Source of the DNA: Membranipora membranacea
Taxonomy: Eukaryota; Bryozoa; Gymnolaemata; Cheilostomatida; Membraniporidae
NCBI GenBank assembly: GCA_914767715.1
Contig: OU612065.1
Span: 32,116,001-32,180,000 of the forward strand
DNA length: 64,000 nt
Reading direction: 5' to 3'
Part shown: piece by piece, positions 24,593 through 35,481 of the stretch
How positions within the stretch are numbered: the first letter of the stretch is position 1
How the letters are laid out: the number at the start of each line of letters is the position of its first letter
Notes under the pieces: model-generated
Seen by the model: the letters and a program-made list of their open reading frames with translations, nothing else
Told to the model about the DNA's origin: nothing
Database searches by the model: none
Translations under genes and position numbers: made by a program

Positions 24593-27500
24593 ATGGACAC
24601 ATTTCAAGCTCCTGGTTTTAGATTTCTGTTAGCAACCCTCTGCTTGGTAGTGCTGCTCCAAGGTAAGTTTTTTGTCTGTTTTAGTTGTGTCATAATGTGA
24701 TATGTGGCATATGTGGTATACACTTGTGCTGGCCACTTACAATTGGTAGATTGTGGTGTTGAATAATAAGAGAAAACTTAGGTTTCAACTTATTACCAAG
24801 CCGAGAAGTATCAAAATGCTCATCTAGTTTGAATTGTGAACATGAACAGCACACTAGGAATGTGAATATGAAACAAATCTGATCTTTTCTCCTTGGAAGC
24901 CTAACCTATACTCACTCTCTCTTTGATGCTTGTCACCTTATATCTAATTTTGATGACCCAAATAGGTACGCAAAACTTCCCTTATTTCCTATTGTACCAG
25001 AAGAAATTTAAGGATTCCAGTTCAGGCCCAATATGCGGTCAGTTATGGCTTCAAGTATTTCATCTATAATTTCTGTCATACAGGATTCTCACGTGGGGAG
25101 ATTTTAGACTATAAAGACAAGCAATGTATTATAAACGAGACGTTAGAGGCCACAGCACCAGACAATTACCATGACTGTAATACTCCCGAGGCTCTGGAGA
25201 ACAACAGTACAAGATGCTGTAAACAGGAAGGTAACACTTCCTGCTGTGGGTGAGTTTGTTTTCTCTACATATGTTATACAGCTATTCAGGGATCACTGAG
25301 TGAACTACCCGATTTGGCTGTTGTAAAGTAAAAACCCCACAACAGCAAGCCACACGGCAATAAACTTCAAATAAATGAAGGTGCGATTATCTCTCCAAAA
25401 AAATGGCTGGATTCACAAACCACAGCCTTACATGGCCGACAGTGACTGGCCAATAATTGTTTGGCGTCCCTATAATGAGGGACACCTCCTTGCACAACCC
25501 CACTGTGTGTGAAGTGTGAACTTGTGCAACACCTTCTTTAGGTACAACGGCGTCTATGAGTCTAAAATTATAACCATAACAAAGATATGTAAATATTTTG
25601 AGACCTCTTTTTGTAATCGTTGCAATGTGGCCGTCCTCTCTTTGATTTCACTGTTGTTCTGAGGCCACAGAAATCTACCCGCAATCGTACGATAAATGTC
25701 ATTCATCACATCATGTTGGGCTATTGCGTGGGTTACTCTGATTGAAAGCGCTTTGAAATGATTCCCTGAGTGTCTTCATGAGGGTGAGTTCTATATTTTG
25801 AGGTGGAGATACTTTGGTTACTAAGGATGATTGACCCAGACGATCAATGCATCATACTATACTTATGGTGTAATCCGGAGTGCAATAAATGAACTTTTTT
25901 AATTTGTTGCACTTGTGCGTTGAATTCTTAATTTGTTCTATATCCACAAAAATTATTGGCTCTAATAGTATACCCCGAGAGAATAACATCACAATACTGT
26001 GCACACACATTTCATAAATAAAATAATCAGGAGGTGCCAGCAAAGAGAATGGATGCCAGGATCAAGTCTCCACATTTCACAATATTTTGACACTGAAAAA
26101 ATTCATAGCACTTTTTGGTAATATTATGTGTAGTGTAAAAAATTGTCCCCCATTTTCATTGATGGCACCTACCCTATGACGTTTCCAAGCCTAGTGCTGT
26201 TCCAGCAGGGAGACTTTATTACTTCTATCTATTTTAAAGAACTGTATAGGTTTATGAATTAAGTTCTCTACTATTGTACAATATCCCTGACAATAAAAAT
26301 TTATATATTTTTCACTTATATGGAAATGCAGTCTGAGCCCCCAGACTTTTGCCACCCGCCCGACGGCCCCCAGCGAGGGGATGATTAGTAACTTAAATAT
26401 GTGAAAGTGATAGCTTATTGGGCTGGTACAACACTAGGCTTTGATACTTCATAGATGGACATTGATGAGAAAGGCGGGCAATTTCTAACGCTGCAAATAG
26501 TTTTTTCCTAGAAGTGCTATGAAATATTTCAGTGTAGAAATATTGCATATCTACTGCAGTCCTAGTTGCCAGACTATATCTTACTTGTTCCTTTTGAAGT
26601 CTTTATCTCAAGATATTGAATGATGCAGATTAGGTTGACAATCTTTCTACCATAAGTTTATCTGATGATTTCCCAATGCCAAGTTCTACTTTAAGTTTGT
26701 CAACAAATGTACAATGTTTATTTAACCTAATCACCATTGCACAATAGCGAAAGCAAAGGAATACTTATGGCTCTAGGATATATAACCTTGACATTAAGTC
26801 AGGGCTGCGTAGCTGAAGAGTCAACCAACATCTCAAATATTCGGTGATTGTCCTTCAGCCCTGTTTATGACAAAACAGAGGGTGTGCTGCCCCTAAAGGG
26901 GGACGCGAGTTGCCCGATGTCCTCGTACTAAGAGTGTGATACATCCGGGAAAACTAGAATGCATCCTAGAGGTGAGGCCATAGAGGACCTCCTAATTGTG
27001 AGTGTGCAGCAAGCTGCCAGAAACTGAAGCAGGCACTAATCGCCTATTGGCAGTGATTCTTCGATCTTAGCCAATAGGCCGAGAAGCCATGGCCCTTCAA
27101 GATAACACAACTGTGAAAAAGTACTGCATACCCTTATCTCATGTTGCTTTCTCTATTGCAGTCCGAACAGAATGCTGGGGATCGGATTGGGTATCGCAAC
27201 AAGCGCGGCTGCCTTGATGTTGGTCTGTGTGGTTGTATTTTGGTGCAATACGGAAGCTATTCCTGCCCTTGCCAGATGCCCGTATGTACACTCTATATTA
27301 GTCTGCCTTGACAAGCTTTGTTCAGTTGGGGGAACAAAGCAACCCGAACAAAGCTGGTCAATTCTTGCGAGCTTGCGAGATATTTCAATATAAGGATTGT
27401 CCCCTCTTGAGATCATAGAAAACTCTATAAGCTTGCTAACTCTACATATGCTTACACACAATGAAACGCTCTGTCAAACAGTCCAGCTGTCCATGTATTT

Positions 27501-27832
27501 TAAGTAAATGCTGAGTAAAGTCTTGATAATGAAGGATAATAGAAAATTTCCCCACCTTCTCGTTACAAACATATGTGATCATGGAGCCGGTAACAGATAG
27601 CATATCATGGAAATCTTGTGTTTCTTTCTTCTGCAGCTGCAAGTGTTGCAAGAAAAATAGTGAAGAAAAGCTCGAGCTGTCTGATATTATGACAAACTCT
27701 AAAAGTTCGTACAGGATGAGAGGAGATGAGTACGCCCCTCCAAACATGGCTCCTGAGATGCCTGACGAGCTAAGGGCTGACCCTGATGATGGGTGGTGGG
27801 CAAGACCTCAAACTCGTTTATCTATGCTCTAA
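24593..27832 (+). CDS. Six-cysteine single-pass membrane protein, copy 1, 4 exons, 183 aa
   Basis: Coding exons: 24593-24662, 25084-25249, 27162-27281, 27637-27832 (552 bases, phases 1-2-2). Residues 1-23 are a signal peptide (FLLATLCLVVLLQ). The ectodomain has exactly six cysteines, C38, C55, C68-C69 and C77-C78 (C..C..CC..CC), in a CNTPE...TRCC...SCCG setting, with N-glycosylation sequons at N41, N64 and N74. The membrane span is about 84-106, ending FWCN. A juxtamembrane RCPCKCC cluster is a likely palmitoylation site. The tail carries DEYAPP, MPDELR and a DDGWW box near the C-terminus. The C-C-CC-CC plus span plus Pro-rich tail architecture resembles the Shisa/WBP1/VOPP1-like adaptor superfamily; that link is inference, and no specific orthologue was recognised. 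A paralogue with the same exon phases lies 4.8 kb downstream. Intron 2 holds a U2-headed retroposon. Confidence 0.87.
26858..27090 (-). mobile_element. U2-snRNA-headed retroposon, copy A
   Basis: Read on the minus strand from about 27090, the sequence starts with the 5' end of U2 snRNA (ATGGCTTCTCGGCC, then TTGGCTAAGATC) and continues ~230 bp to a conserved end GTTTTGTCATAAACAGG at about 26860. The whole length aligns with copy B at 31.6 kb on the opposite strand, differing by scattered substitutions. Shared words include TTTCTGGCAGCTTGCTGCAC and TTTAGGGGCAGC. It sits antisense in intron 2 of six-cysteine gene 1. No poly(A) tail is evident, and flanking duplications are unclear. Confidence 0.8.
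27308..27361. repeat. Short foldback repeat
   Basis: TTGACAAGCTTTGTTC at 27308-27323 is inverted as GAACAAAGCTGGTCAA at 27346-27361, around a GGAACAAAGC-containing loop. A similar left arm (TGACAAGCTTTGTT) occurs alone at about 9180-9193 in an iRhom intron, so this is probably a dispersed mini-element. It lies in intron 3 of six-cysteine gene 1. Confidence 0.55.
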
Positions 27833-28064
27833 AAGCTGACATAATGATCCAGTTATCATTCAGTAACAATTAATTACAGGCATCCTCGCAAAACCCTGAG
27901 CCTCCCTAAATTCAACACTGCTCTTTGTGGAAAACGCCTTTTTTTTATACAAACACCTATGTCCTAAACACGTAAATACCTAAATACATCAATGCTTTCT
28001 TATCGTTTCTCTTTTATTGTTGTTTTCACATGGTCTTATTTGCTTCTTTCATTGATTGGTGTTA

Positions 28065-28070
28065 AATAAA
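28065..28070 (+). terminator. Poly(A) signal AATAAA
   Basis: Canonical AATAAA about 235 bp after the stop codon of six-cysteine gene 1, in an AT-rich context suitable for a 3' UTR end. Confidence 0.5.
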
Positions 28071-29667
28071 GTTCATAATAATAATTGATGCCAAATTTTC
28101 TTGTATGTAGTATTTATAAAATGAGCTGAAAATTCACCATTGTTTTTTTCAGGTTTTTCAAATTTTTGTCATAAATGTAGCACTTTAATATGTTCATATG
28201 ATTGGTAGCTTGTTTATGTGAGACACCCTGAAAAATACTGAGAGTTTTCCTCACTTAATTATGTCGTTATGATCACATCTTTCTTGCAGCAGAAAGTTAA
28301 TTTTTGTTGGTTTAATCTAGTTATAACTAAAGTATGTAACAAGGCCTTTCGGTGGTTGTATATGGGGATGCGAGTTGGGAAGCAGCAGGGTGTATACGTT
28401 TTATGATCTGACAGAGCTCTTTCACAAATATCTAAATTGCCAGTATTGTCTTTTCCTTTCACCTCCATACATAACCACATAACCATCATTCTGTTTTCAA
28501 TGTTTTGTTTTAGTAAATATAATATCAATGTGATTTTTTGTTTTGTATAATTAGTTTGAAGGCTACAGAAAGCTGTATACTGTCTGGCAGCTAGTTCTGC
28601 AGAAGTTGTGCAATATTTTTAAACTGAAAAAAAGTTTATTGCACTTCTGGTTTAATATATGTGTAGTGGTAGAAATTTCCTCATCTATGGGGTATTTACA
28701 GGTATGCACTGCACCTGCCCAATAACCTTCCACTTCTATCTACTTTAAGAAACTGTAAATGCTAAATTTCTCAACAAATTATCTTTCATTTTACAATGTC
28801 TCCTGACTATGAATATATTATTTATTTTTAATCAATATTGAAAATATCATTAATTAAAACTATGGAAGTGGGCTCTTACAGTAAATAGGCATAAAAACCA
28901 ATTACTAACAATGCATTAATTTTACCTTTACACTGCAAAAACTACTGCAAAACTGGCTACCAGTCTATATAATGCTTTGGTCCTTCCAATCTCCAAATTA
29001 GTATTTAATAAGTATTCATTCATATTCATCAATATAAGCTGAGTATAATTCTTTACAAGAATATTTCACATATAAAATTTAAAAAAAACTCCATTCCCTG
29101 CACATCATATATTTCTTATATATTATATGAACAAGTAACCTACCAGGGTCTCGTTTCAAATTCGTTCACTCATTGATGAAACTGTATACATTCTGAGCGA
29201 GAGATTTGCTAACAATTTTGTCTAATTGAAAGTCAAAGTGTGCGACAATTATTGAGTGCTGTGATAGTGATAGTTTGCCTGCAAAAGCATCGCTCATTCT
29301 AATTTGAAATACTCTTCATCTGTTCTCTAACTGTCTACGCCTTTGCCACTGACAGGTCAATATGAGACCGATGAGGAAAATATCCAATGAATAAATACAT
29401 GAAATATGAAAATAACTGTTGTTGCTATTTTTGATGATGAAATCTTGAAATCTTTTTGCTCTGTTGAGCAAAATCAATATCTATCAGCGACTAAGGCAGT
29501 GTACATCACTGCTTTTTACCACACTTGGTAGCTCCTGATAGTATCAACATTCACGTTGCTTGTTCAAGAGCATGGAATACAGAACCACTGTATGATTCTC
29601 CCAACTACATACAGGCAGCCAGGTAAAAAACATAAGTTTGATCTGTGCATACTCGGAACTCAAGGGC

Positions 29668-29721
29668 TTTACCTCGTGATTTACCGCGTGATTTACCGCG
29701 TGATTTACCGCGTGATTTACC
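29668..29721. repeat. 12-bp minisatellite, about 4.5 units
   Basis: Units of TTTACCGCGTGA (the first with T for G) repeat in tandem. Because 12 is a multiple of three, frames on both strands read as artificial four-residue repeats; I regard these as non-coding. Confidence 0.9.
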
Positions 29722-31636
29722 AATAGCACTACCAGTTGCCAGTATATCCTTATTACTAGCTGGTCAAAAAATTTCCTGCATCAAGATTCGATCTTGGGAT
29801 CTTGTGACCAGTAGTCCTCTAACTTAACAACTACCCACTGTGTTTTTATGGCTGGAGTGGAGATAAAGGCTATATAAGAATAAAAAATACTTCTGCTCAC
29901 GGCACTGAATAAGCTTCCTTCAGATATCTATAAATCAATAACTACTTGGCAGGATTTGATGAAACAGCATACTTCACTATGATGTCCATTTGAGAAATTA
30001 TAAATTGAATCTTTTTTTTTTTTATTCTTTTTTTTTATTTTATAGATTTAGATTTATTAGGTATTTTTGTCAAAGACAAAATACAATTATTCATGGAATG
30101 CTCTGTTGTTTAAAACTTTTATACTAGTTGGTACGAAACTCTGTTAAAATCATTCTTATTCATGCACTATTAGCTATCGCATTAGCAATATTAGTGAATA
30201 AATGTCCACAGTTCTCACAAAATTAAGATATCTGAAGAACAACTCTCATCTTGACATCAGATGATTTTTTTAGTATTTCGGTGTGCCGAATCTTATGGGG
30301 ATATCCATCCTGATGTCACATGACCCTGGGGTCAATTATGGGCACCTAGAACAGCAACTTGCAGCAGATCAACAGTTTTTATCATGTCATAAAGTTAAAA
30401 CTCAGGAGTTTGGGGTTATCACTTATCTCGAATCTTATGACATGATAAACTTTTCAGTGACCATGCCTCTTCTAAAGATTACATCAACTTTTAGAGATAT
30501 GGTATCAATTTTCACAAAGTTGTTTCTGTGTAGGAGCATTTAAAAACATTGACATAGTGAAAGAGTTTAAAAGCTATACAGAGTTTTAGACAAATGAGCA
30601 GATCTCGCCTTTCTCGTGTGTCCATATAACCGTACAAACTTATCTGATATTTTGGTCTTGGTCTTCATGCTTCTTTAATCCAGCAGTTGGGCATCTAGTT
30701 CCTTTTCTTTAGCTAGTAAAAACTTGATTCTGTTTATCTGCACTTAGCACTTGAATTGATCTATTGCTAAAAACCTATTATTGAAATCTCAAAAGCCGCA
30801 TCTGATTGGAATTGAACATCAAAGTATTGGTTCCTCATACACTAGTATCGGTTTTTTTTATCCAATATTATTCATTACGAATGGTTGTGTTTCTGTGTAA
30901 CGTGAAGCTAGGTTTTATTTTTTGGTATTTGTTTTACATTTTGTTAATAAATTCCTCATTTCCAAAGGGAGTATCACCACTTTGTTATGTTATGTGATTC
31001 ACTGTGTTATTGATTCTGTTCCTCAAAATCTGAGATGAGTAAATATATCAATATGTTCACCCATGATCCTAGATCCTAAGAAATGGTATGCCACAGTATG
31101 CTGTGCCATGAGGCGCTGTGTTCAAGCTGTATTGTAGTTATGTCGAGACAGACTATGCTGTGATATTCTTAGGCTTTTGTGGGAAAACGCAGCATACCTA
31201 GAAAACTCTGATGAGGTTTTTCTTTTTTATATTTCCTGAGATAACCCCCCTCCCCCACCCTAATTTGGAGAGCGCAATAAATGTAATTGCTTGGTACCAC
31301 ACTGCAGGGTGCTGTCAAACGTTAGGTGAACAAGACAGACTAATCCTGATAATAGAAGGACATCACTTAAGTAAATATGGGAATTATCTCATCATGGTAA
31401 TTATAACGCAGACAAATCACAATGGATAAATACATCATATCACAGAGTTTGGGATCATATTGATCCGCCTCTCATTGCCAAAATCATTGGACGCAAGACG
31501 TGTCACCTTCATCATCTACCAAATTGTGATGCTCGGCTCAATGTTACACAGCAGCATCAGCCTAACACCTGAAGTAATAAGCTGGAGTGATTTGGGGTGA
31601 GATAAAAGTGCTAAACTAAACCTCCCTACGTCTTGT

Positions 31637-31880
31637 GACATATGTTTCTCGGCCTATTGGCTAAGATCAAAGTGTCATGGCCAATGGCTGATTAGTGTCT
31701 GTTTCAGTTTCTGGCAGCTTGCTGCACACTTACGATTAGGAGGTCCACCATGGCCTCACCTCTAGGATACATTCTAGTTTACTAGGATGTATCACATTCT
31801 CAGTTCAAAGACTCCGGGCAACTTGCGTCCCTCTTTAGGGGCAGCCCACCCTCTGTTTTGTCATAAACAGGACATATGTT
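31637..31880 (+). mobile_element. U2-snRNA-headed retroposon, copy B, with 10-bp target duplication
   Basis: GACATATGTT at 31637-31646 is repeated exactly at 31871-31880, bounding a 224-bp body. The body starts TCTCGGCCTATTGGCTAAGA and continues TCAAAGTGT, which matches nucleotides ~7-36 of animal U2 snRNA apart from one T-to-A change. Further inside, TAGTGTCTGTT, TCAGTTT and GGTCC...ATGG words recall later parts of U2 but are interrupted by unrelated sequence. The 3' half is unique to this family and ends CATAAACAG with no A tail. Direct target duplication indicates retroposition rather than a functional U2 gene. Confidence 0.85.
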
Positions 31881-32617
31881 TTATTTAATATTGTTTTTTT
31901 CATGACTTTATCTTTTATTAGACACCGATATAATTACTGACCAGTGACAAGCAGCCACGCACTATCTATCCTTCTGCATGATGTTCTCTCAAGATAAAGA
32001 TCGTTGCGGACATCCTAAATTAAATCTGTATTTTCCTCATTTTGTGTAAAACGGTCAATGGTCTTAGTTACCAAGTCTTATGTGGAAAAAACTCTATTAG
32101 CAACAGGAGTTTGGATGTGGCCCAAATAGATCCATTACAAGCCGTATTATGTGACAAATATGGAGTTGCCCCTCATACCAAAAGGGGAGACAACTTTGTA
32201 TGCAACATACATTATACTCCTTGTAATGCAGCAGAAACCATGATGGTAGTTGACATGCTGCTTCTTTGTAGCTCAGCTAGGATCATTTGATTGCATAATT
32301 CAGTCGGTTAAATATTGTTGCTTATATCTTATTTGTTTTATTGTTCTGTCATATATTGAAATCAATATCTCTGTTTGGTTTGAAATTAAATAGCTGATGA
32401 CGGCAATAATAGCAAGATATTGATTATATCTTTTGTTTTAAATATTGATGTTTCGATCCCTTTGCAGTGGTTTATTCAGGGCTACTTTGTATCACCCAAG
32501 TCAAGTCAGCATAACTGAGTTGGTAGTGAAGCATTGAAGAAATCTTCGCCCAAACTGAAGCTCTCGGAGCACATTGAGGCGCTCACACAGCGTAAAATTT
32601 CCCGCTAGACAGTCAGA

Positions 32618-34569
32618 ATGTTGAATAGGCTGCAGCTCCTTGTCTGCGCTGCATTGCTGATTTTTCTGACCATCCAGACTGGTAAGAGAAACAATCTTTC
32701 AGAGATCACTTTTGTATGATGCCTTTTTCACTCCTGTTAAATACATATATTCTTAACAGTGATAAAATTCGGAAAAGAGTTAAGCAGAAGTGATCAATGC
32801 AATGGAGTTCAGTTTGACATTCAAAGTCATGAAGGACAACCAAGCCAAAGGAGGTTTGGAATTAAATATTGGTCTTTACCCTCTGTAGCAGACAAATTTT
32901 TGAATTGGTTCTAATTTCTTATGTTAAAATTCAACCATGTACAAATAGCCAACCAAAATATGTAAAAGTTTTGAATAACAGATGAACTGATCTAACTTTT
33001 TATCTCTTAATACATAAAGGTAGTGGTGAGATACTGAACTATGATGATGAGGAGTGTATTGTTAATAAGACCCTGCCAGCCGAGGAGGAGGGTAACTATG
33101 TGGATTGTAACACACCAGAGTCTATCGCTGATAACAAGACTCGCTGCTGCCTTATAGAGGGAGCCAGCGGCTGCTGCGGTAATGAGACCAGGTATGTAGC
33201 CTGTGTATCCTAGCTTCTTGACCTGGAGAGCGGGCGGGGGGAGGAGGAGGCTGCTTGTTGTGCCTGTTACACATTATCAGTTAGCAATTGACAGCACAGA
33301 ATTGTATTTGTACAATAACAATAATATTCTTTGTTAGTATCGGCTTAGATCAAGCTTGGTCCATTTGCCTGCATTCAGAGTTGCTTCTGACCAGCGGAAG
33401 GGAGCAACTGGAATGCAGGCAATTGGATCAAACTTGATCTAGTAACGGATACATATTCTACCAGGTTAGTTTTATAAAGAACTTTCAACTTTAAAAGTGA
33501 ATACTACGTTTCACACGGTTGTCGTTTCTACGCTCAACATCCAGGTGAAGAGTTTGCGATAGACAGCGCAGAACTCTGTATTTGTATTAGTAATAGTAGT
33601 GATTTCTGATGGCAGCTGCTATGAATTAGTGATAGCCTCCAAATGGCGGGCATGCGAGACGTATTGACATGCGCGTGTTTACATTCATAATTTTCAGCCT
33701 TGCGGTTGATTACTGCACCGGTCTTGGCATCGCAATATTGCCAGCCAGATAAAAAATATATAATGTTAATAAAGTGGTGCCACATTTTGCTAAAAGGTTG
33801 CTTCAGGATTGTTCTCTATTTTCAGTGGCGATAAGATGATAGCTATAGGTACGACTATCGGAGTTGTAACAGTAGCTACGATGACTGCCTGCTTTGTGGT
33901 ATTCTGGTGTAACCCTGACACCGTACCATGCCTAAAACGATGCCCGTAAGTTAGAAGTCTAATATGACAGCATTTCAATTCAGAACTTGGGACATAAACG
34001 CACAAAAGTCATGTCGTTAGACCAATGACTTCATATCATAAATATATGCCCGCCTGATAGGAGACGCAGTGACTCTAATCAAGAGTCTCTAACTCATTGC
34101 TCTAATGTACCACCATAGTACTGCATGCTGTTACCATGGCGATCCTGCAATTCAACCATGCAGGCCTTTAATCGTTGTTTTTGATCACACAATGGAAGAT
34201 AATTTCATAACTATCAATAATTTTTTAAGTTGAGCCAACAGTAGTTTGATGGTTATGGAACTTGGGGAGACCCTAAGTCAAGTCTGTTGAGAAACCAATT
34301 ACTACAGTTTGATAGCATATTAGTATCTAATTTAAATATGCATGTTCAGGTGTAAGTGCTGTAAGAGAGGAACAGATGAGTTCTCAGAGATGACCGACCT
34401 TACAGAGGAGATCAAGAAAGCAGGAATGGCCAATCAAACCTACATGAGAGATGCGGACATGGATGAGTACGCCCCTCCTGAGAAGTATGATATGCCTGAT
34501 GAACTAAGGGAAGATGTGAGAGATGATTGGTGGGGTACACCTCAGCCCCTCTCCGCTTCAGCCTTCTAA
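32618..34569 (+). CDS. Six-cysteine single-pass membrane protein, copy 2, 4 exons, 191 aa
   Basis: Coding exons: 32618-32681, 33020-33191, 33826-33945, 34350-34569 (576 bases). The intron phases (1-2-2) and the exon 3 length (120) are the same as in copy 1. Signal peptide 1-21 (LLVCAALLIFLTIQT). Ectodomain cysteines C34, C51, C64-C65, C73-C74 in the same C..C..CC..CC order, with sequons N37, N60 and N76. Membrane span ~83-106 ending FWCN, then RCPCKCCKR. The tail has DEYAPPEKYDMPDELRED and DDWWG, so the parts most conserved between copies are the cysteines, the span end, the CKCC cluster, DEYAPP, MPDELR and the WW pair. Extra tail residues (EMTDLTEEIKKAG) separate CKCC from DEYAPP relative to copy 1. 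Likely a plasma-membrane or endolysosomal adaptor; function is unknown. Same strand and same exon design as copy 1 show tandem gene duplication. Confidence 0.88.
33337..33452. mobile_element. Hairpin MITE, 116 bp
   Basis: Imperfect inverted arms of about 50 bp: the left arm starts GTATCGGCTTAGATCAAG and contains TTTGCCTGCATTC; the right arm is its reverse complement (GAATGCAGGCAATTGGATCA...GGATAC). It lies in intron 2 of six-cysteine gene 2. There is no coding capacity and the target duplication is unclear. Confidence 0.7.
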
Positions 34570-35481
34570 TAACCTGAGTCTACAAACTTACCAAAGTACA
34601 GACAGACAACGAGTATCAAAACTTCGATAAGCTCATAGTATGTTATCTATCAATATGCTTCCATGCTCTGTATGAATGGGCATTAATGCGCCCATCATAC
34701 GAAGCATGGAAACTATCAAGCTATTCAACTTCATTCGCATTGGTCATTTGCATTCACAAACCCAGTTTGTATGAATCATATTATAGTAATTCCACCGTCT
34801 TTTGATTTCATAACGAGTGAAAACACACATGATAGCCAAAATCCATTTGATAGGATGTGGAATAATCATTCAGAGCATGGAAACTTAGTGCTTGACTGCA
34901 ATGACAATATTTCTCATATTTACTTGTTTACAACTATTATTATGCCATCCAATCATGACTAAGTTAACTCCTGATCACCTAATATATGATGTGCATGGTG
35001 GTGATTCACTCTTTTTAATGTGCCTGGTGATACGCCATGGGGGAATAACTCGATGGGTGTGCAGTCATATTTTGTTCAATTTAACCTAAATCTCTATTTT
35101 TTCATCTGTGATAAACAACGACAAATTGTCAGCAGTGCTCAAAAAGACTCTCAAGTCTATCCTTTTACTTTATCTTTTTATATTTGTGGTGCATTAACCA
35201 ACAACGATGACTTTTCTGTTATCCTTGTACTTCTTTCTAGCATTTTGCATAAAAATACATATAAAAAATACACGCAAACTGGTTTATTCCAACCACCGAT
35301 GAGAATTCATGTGGTTCACAAATGCATACTGGTCAGAAAATACTGCGTAACAAAATCACATATCATTGTTACTTATATAGAAAATAATGAGTATTTTATC
35401 TCAGCCATAATATAATAATGTTCAATTTCCGTAGTGGGGAAAAAGTCAATAATATGGAATGTTTACAAAGCTTCCATTGTG
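34570..35481. other. Convergent intergenic region
   Basis: Holds the 3' ends of six-cysteine gene 2 (plus) and TRAPPC9 (minus). TTTATT at 35283-35288 gives a minus-strand AATAAA about 195 bp after the TRAPPC9 stop, a plausible poly(A) signal. Long plus-strand open frames around 35.0-35.4 kb are AT-biased and match nothing known. Confidence 0.5.
34658..34712. repeat. Hairpin just downstream of six-cysteine gene 2
   Basis: CTTCCATGCTCTGTATGA...GGGC at 34658-34681 pairs with GCCCATCATACGAAGCATGG at 34689-34708 and onward. It begins about 90 bp after the stop codon, so it is probably within the 3' UTR. It is either a transcribed RNA hairpin or a small foldback element. Confidence 0.6.

Larger units (their letters stand above)
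27833..32617. other. Intergenic region between the two six-cysteine paralogues
   Basis: 4.8 kb containing the 3' UTR of copy 1, the promoter of copy 2, a 12-bp minisatellite (29668-29721), long poly-T tracts around 30012-30040, and U2-headed retroposon copy B (31647-31870). A hairpin GTTGCCCCT...AGGGGAGACAAC lies at about 32164-32195. Open frames here, such as those near 30.3, 30.8 and 32.1 kb, have no protein support. Confidence 0.5.

Noticed and set aside
29544-29827. Repeat proteins (NHAV or LPRD repeats) read from opposite strands
   Set aside because: Both are translations of the 12-bp minisatellite.
31642-31870. Functional U2 snRNA gene
   Set aside because: Homology is solid only for the first ~30 nucleotides, the branch-site region and Sm site are not intact, and a 10-bp target duplication surrounds it.
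32042-32290. 82-codon plus-strand frame
   Set aside because: Spans a GTTGCCCCT/AGGGGAGACAAC hairpin repeat; no protein match or splice link to the gene downstream.
35020-35415. 131-codon plus-strand frame between convergent genes
   Set aside because: Biased composition typical of AT-rich spacer, no match, lies over the probable TRAPPC9 3' UTR.
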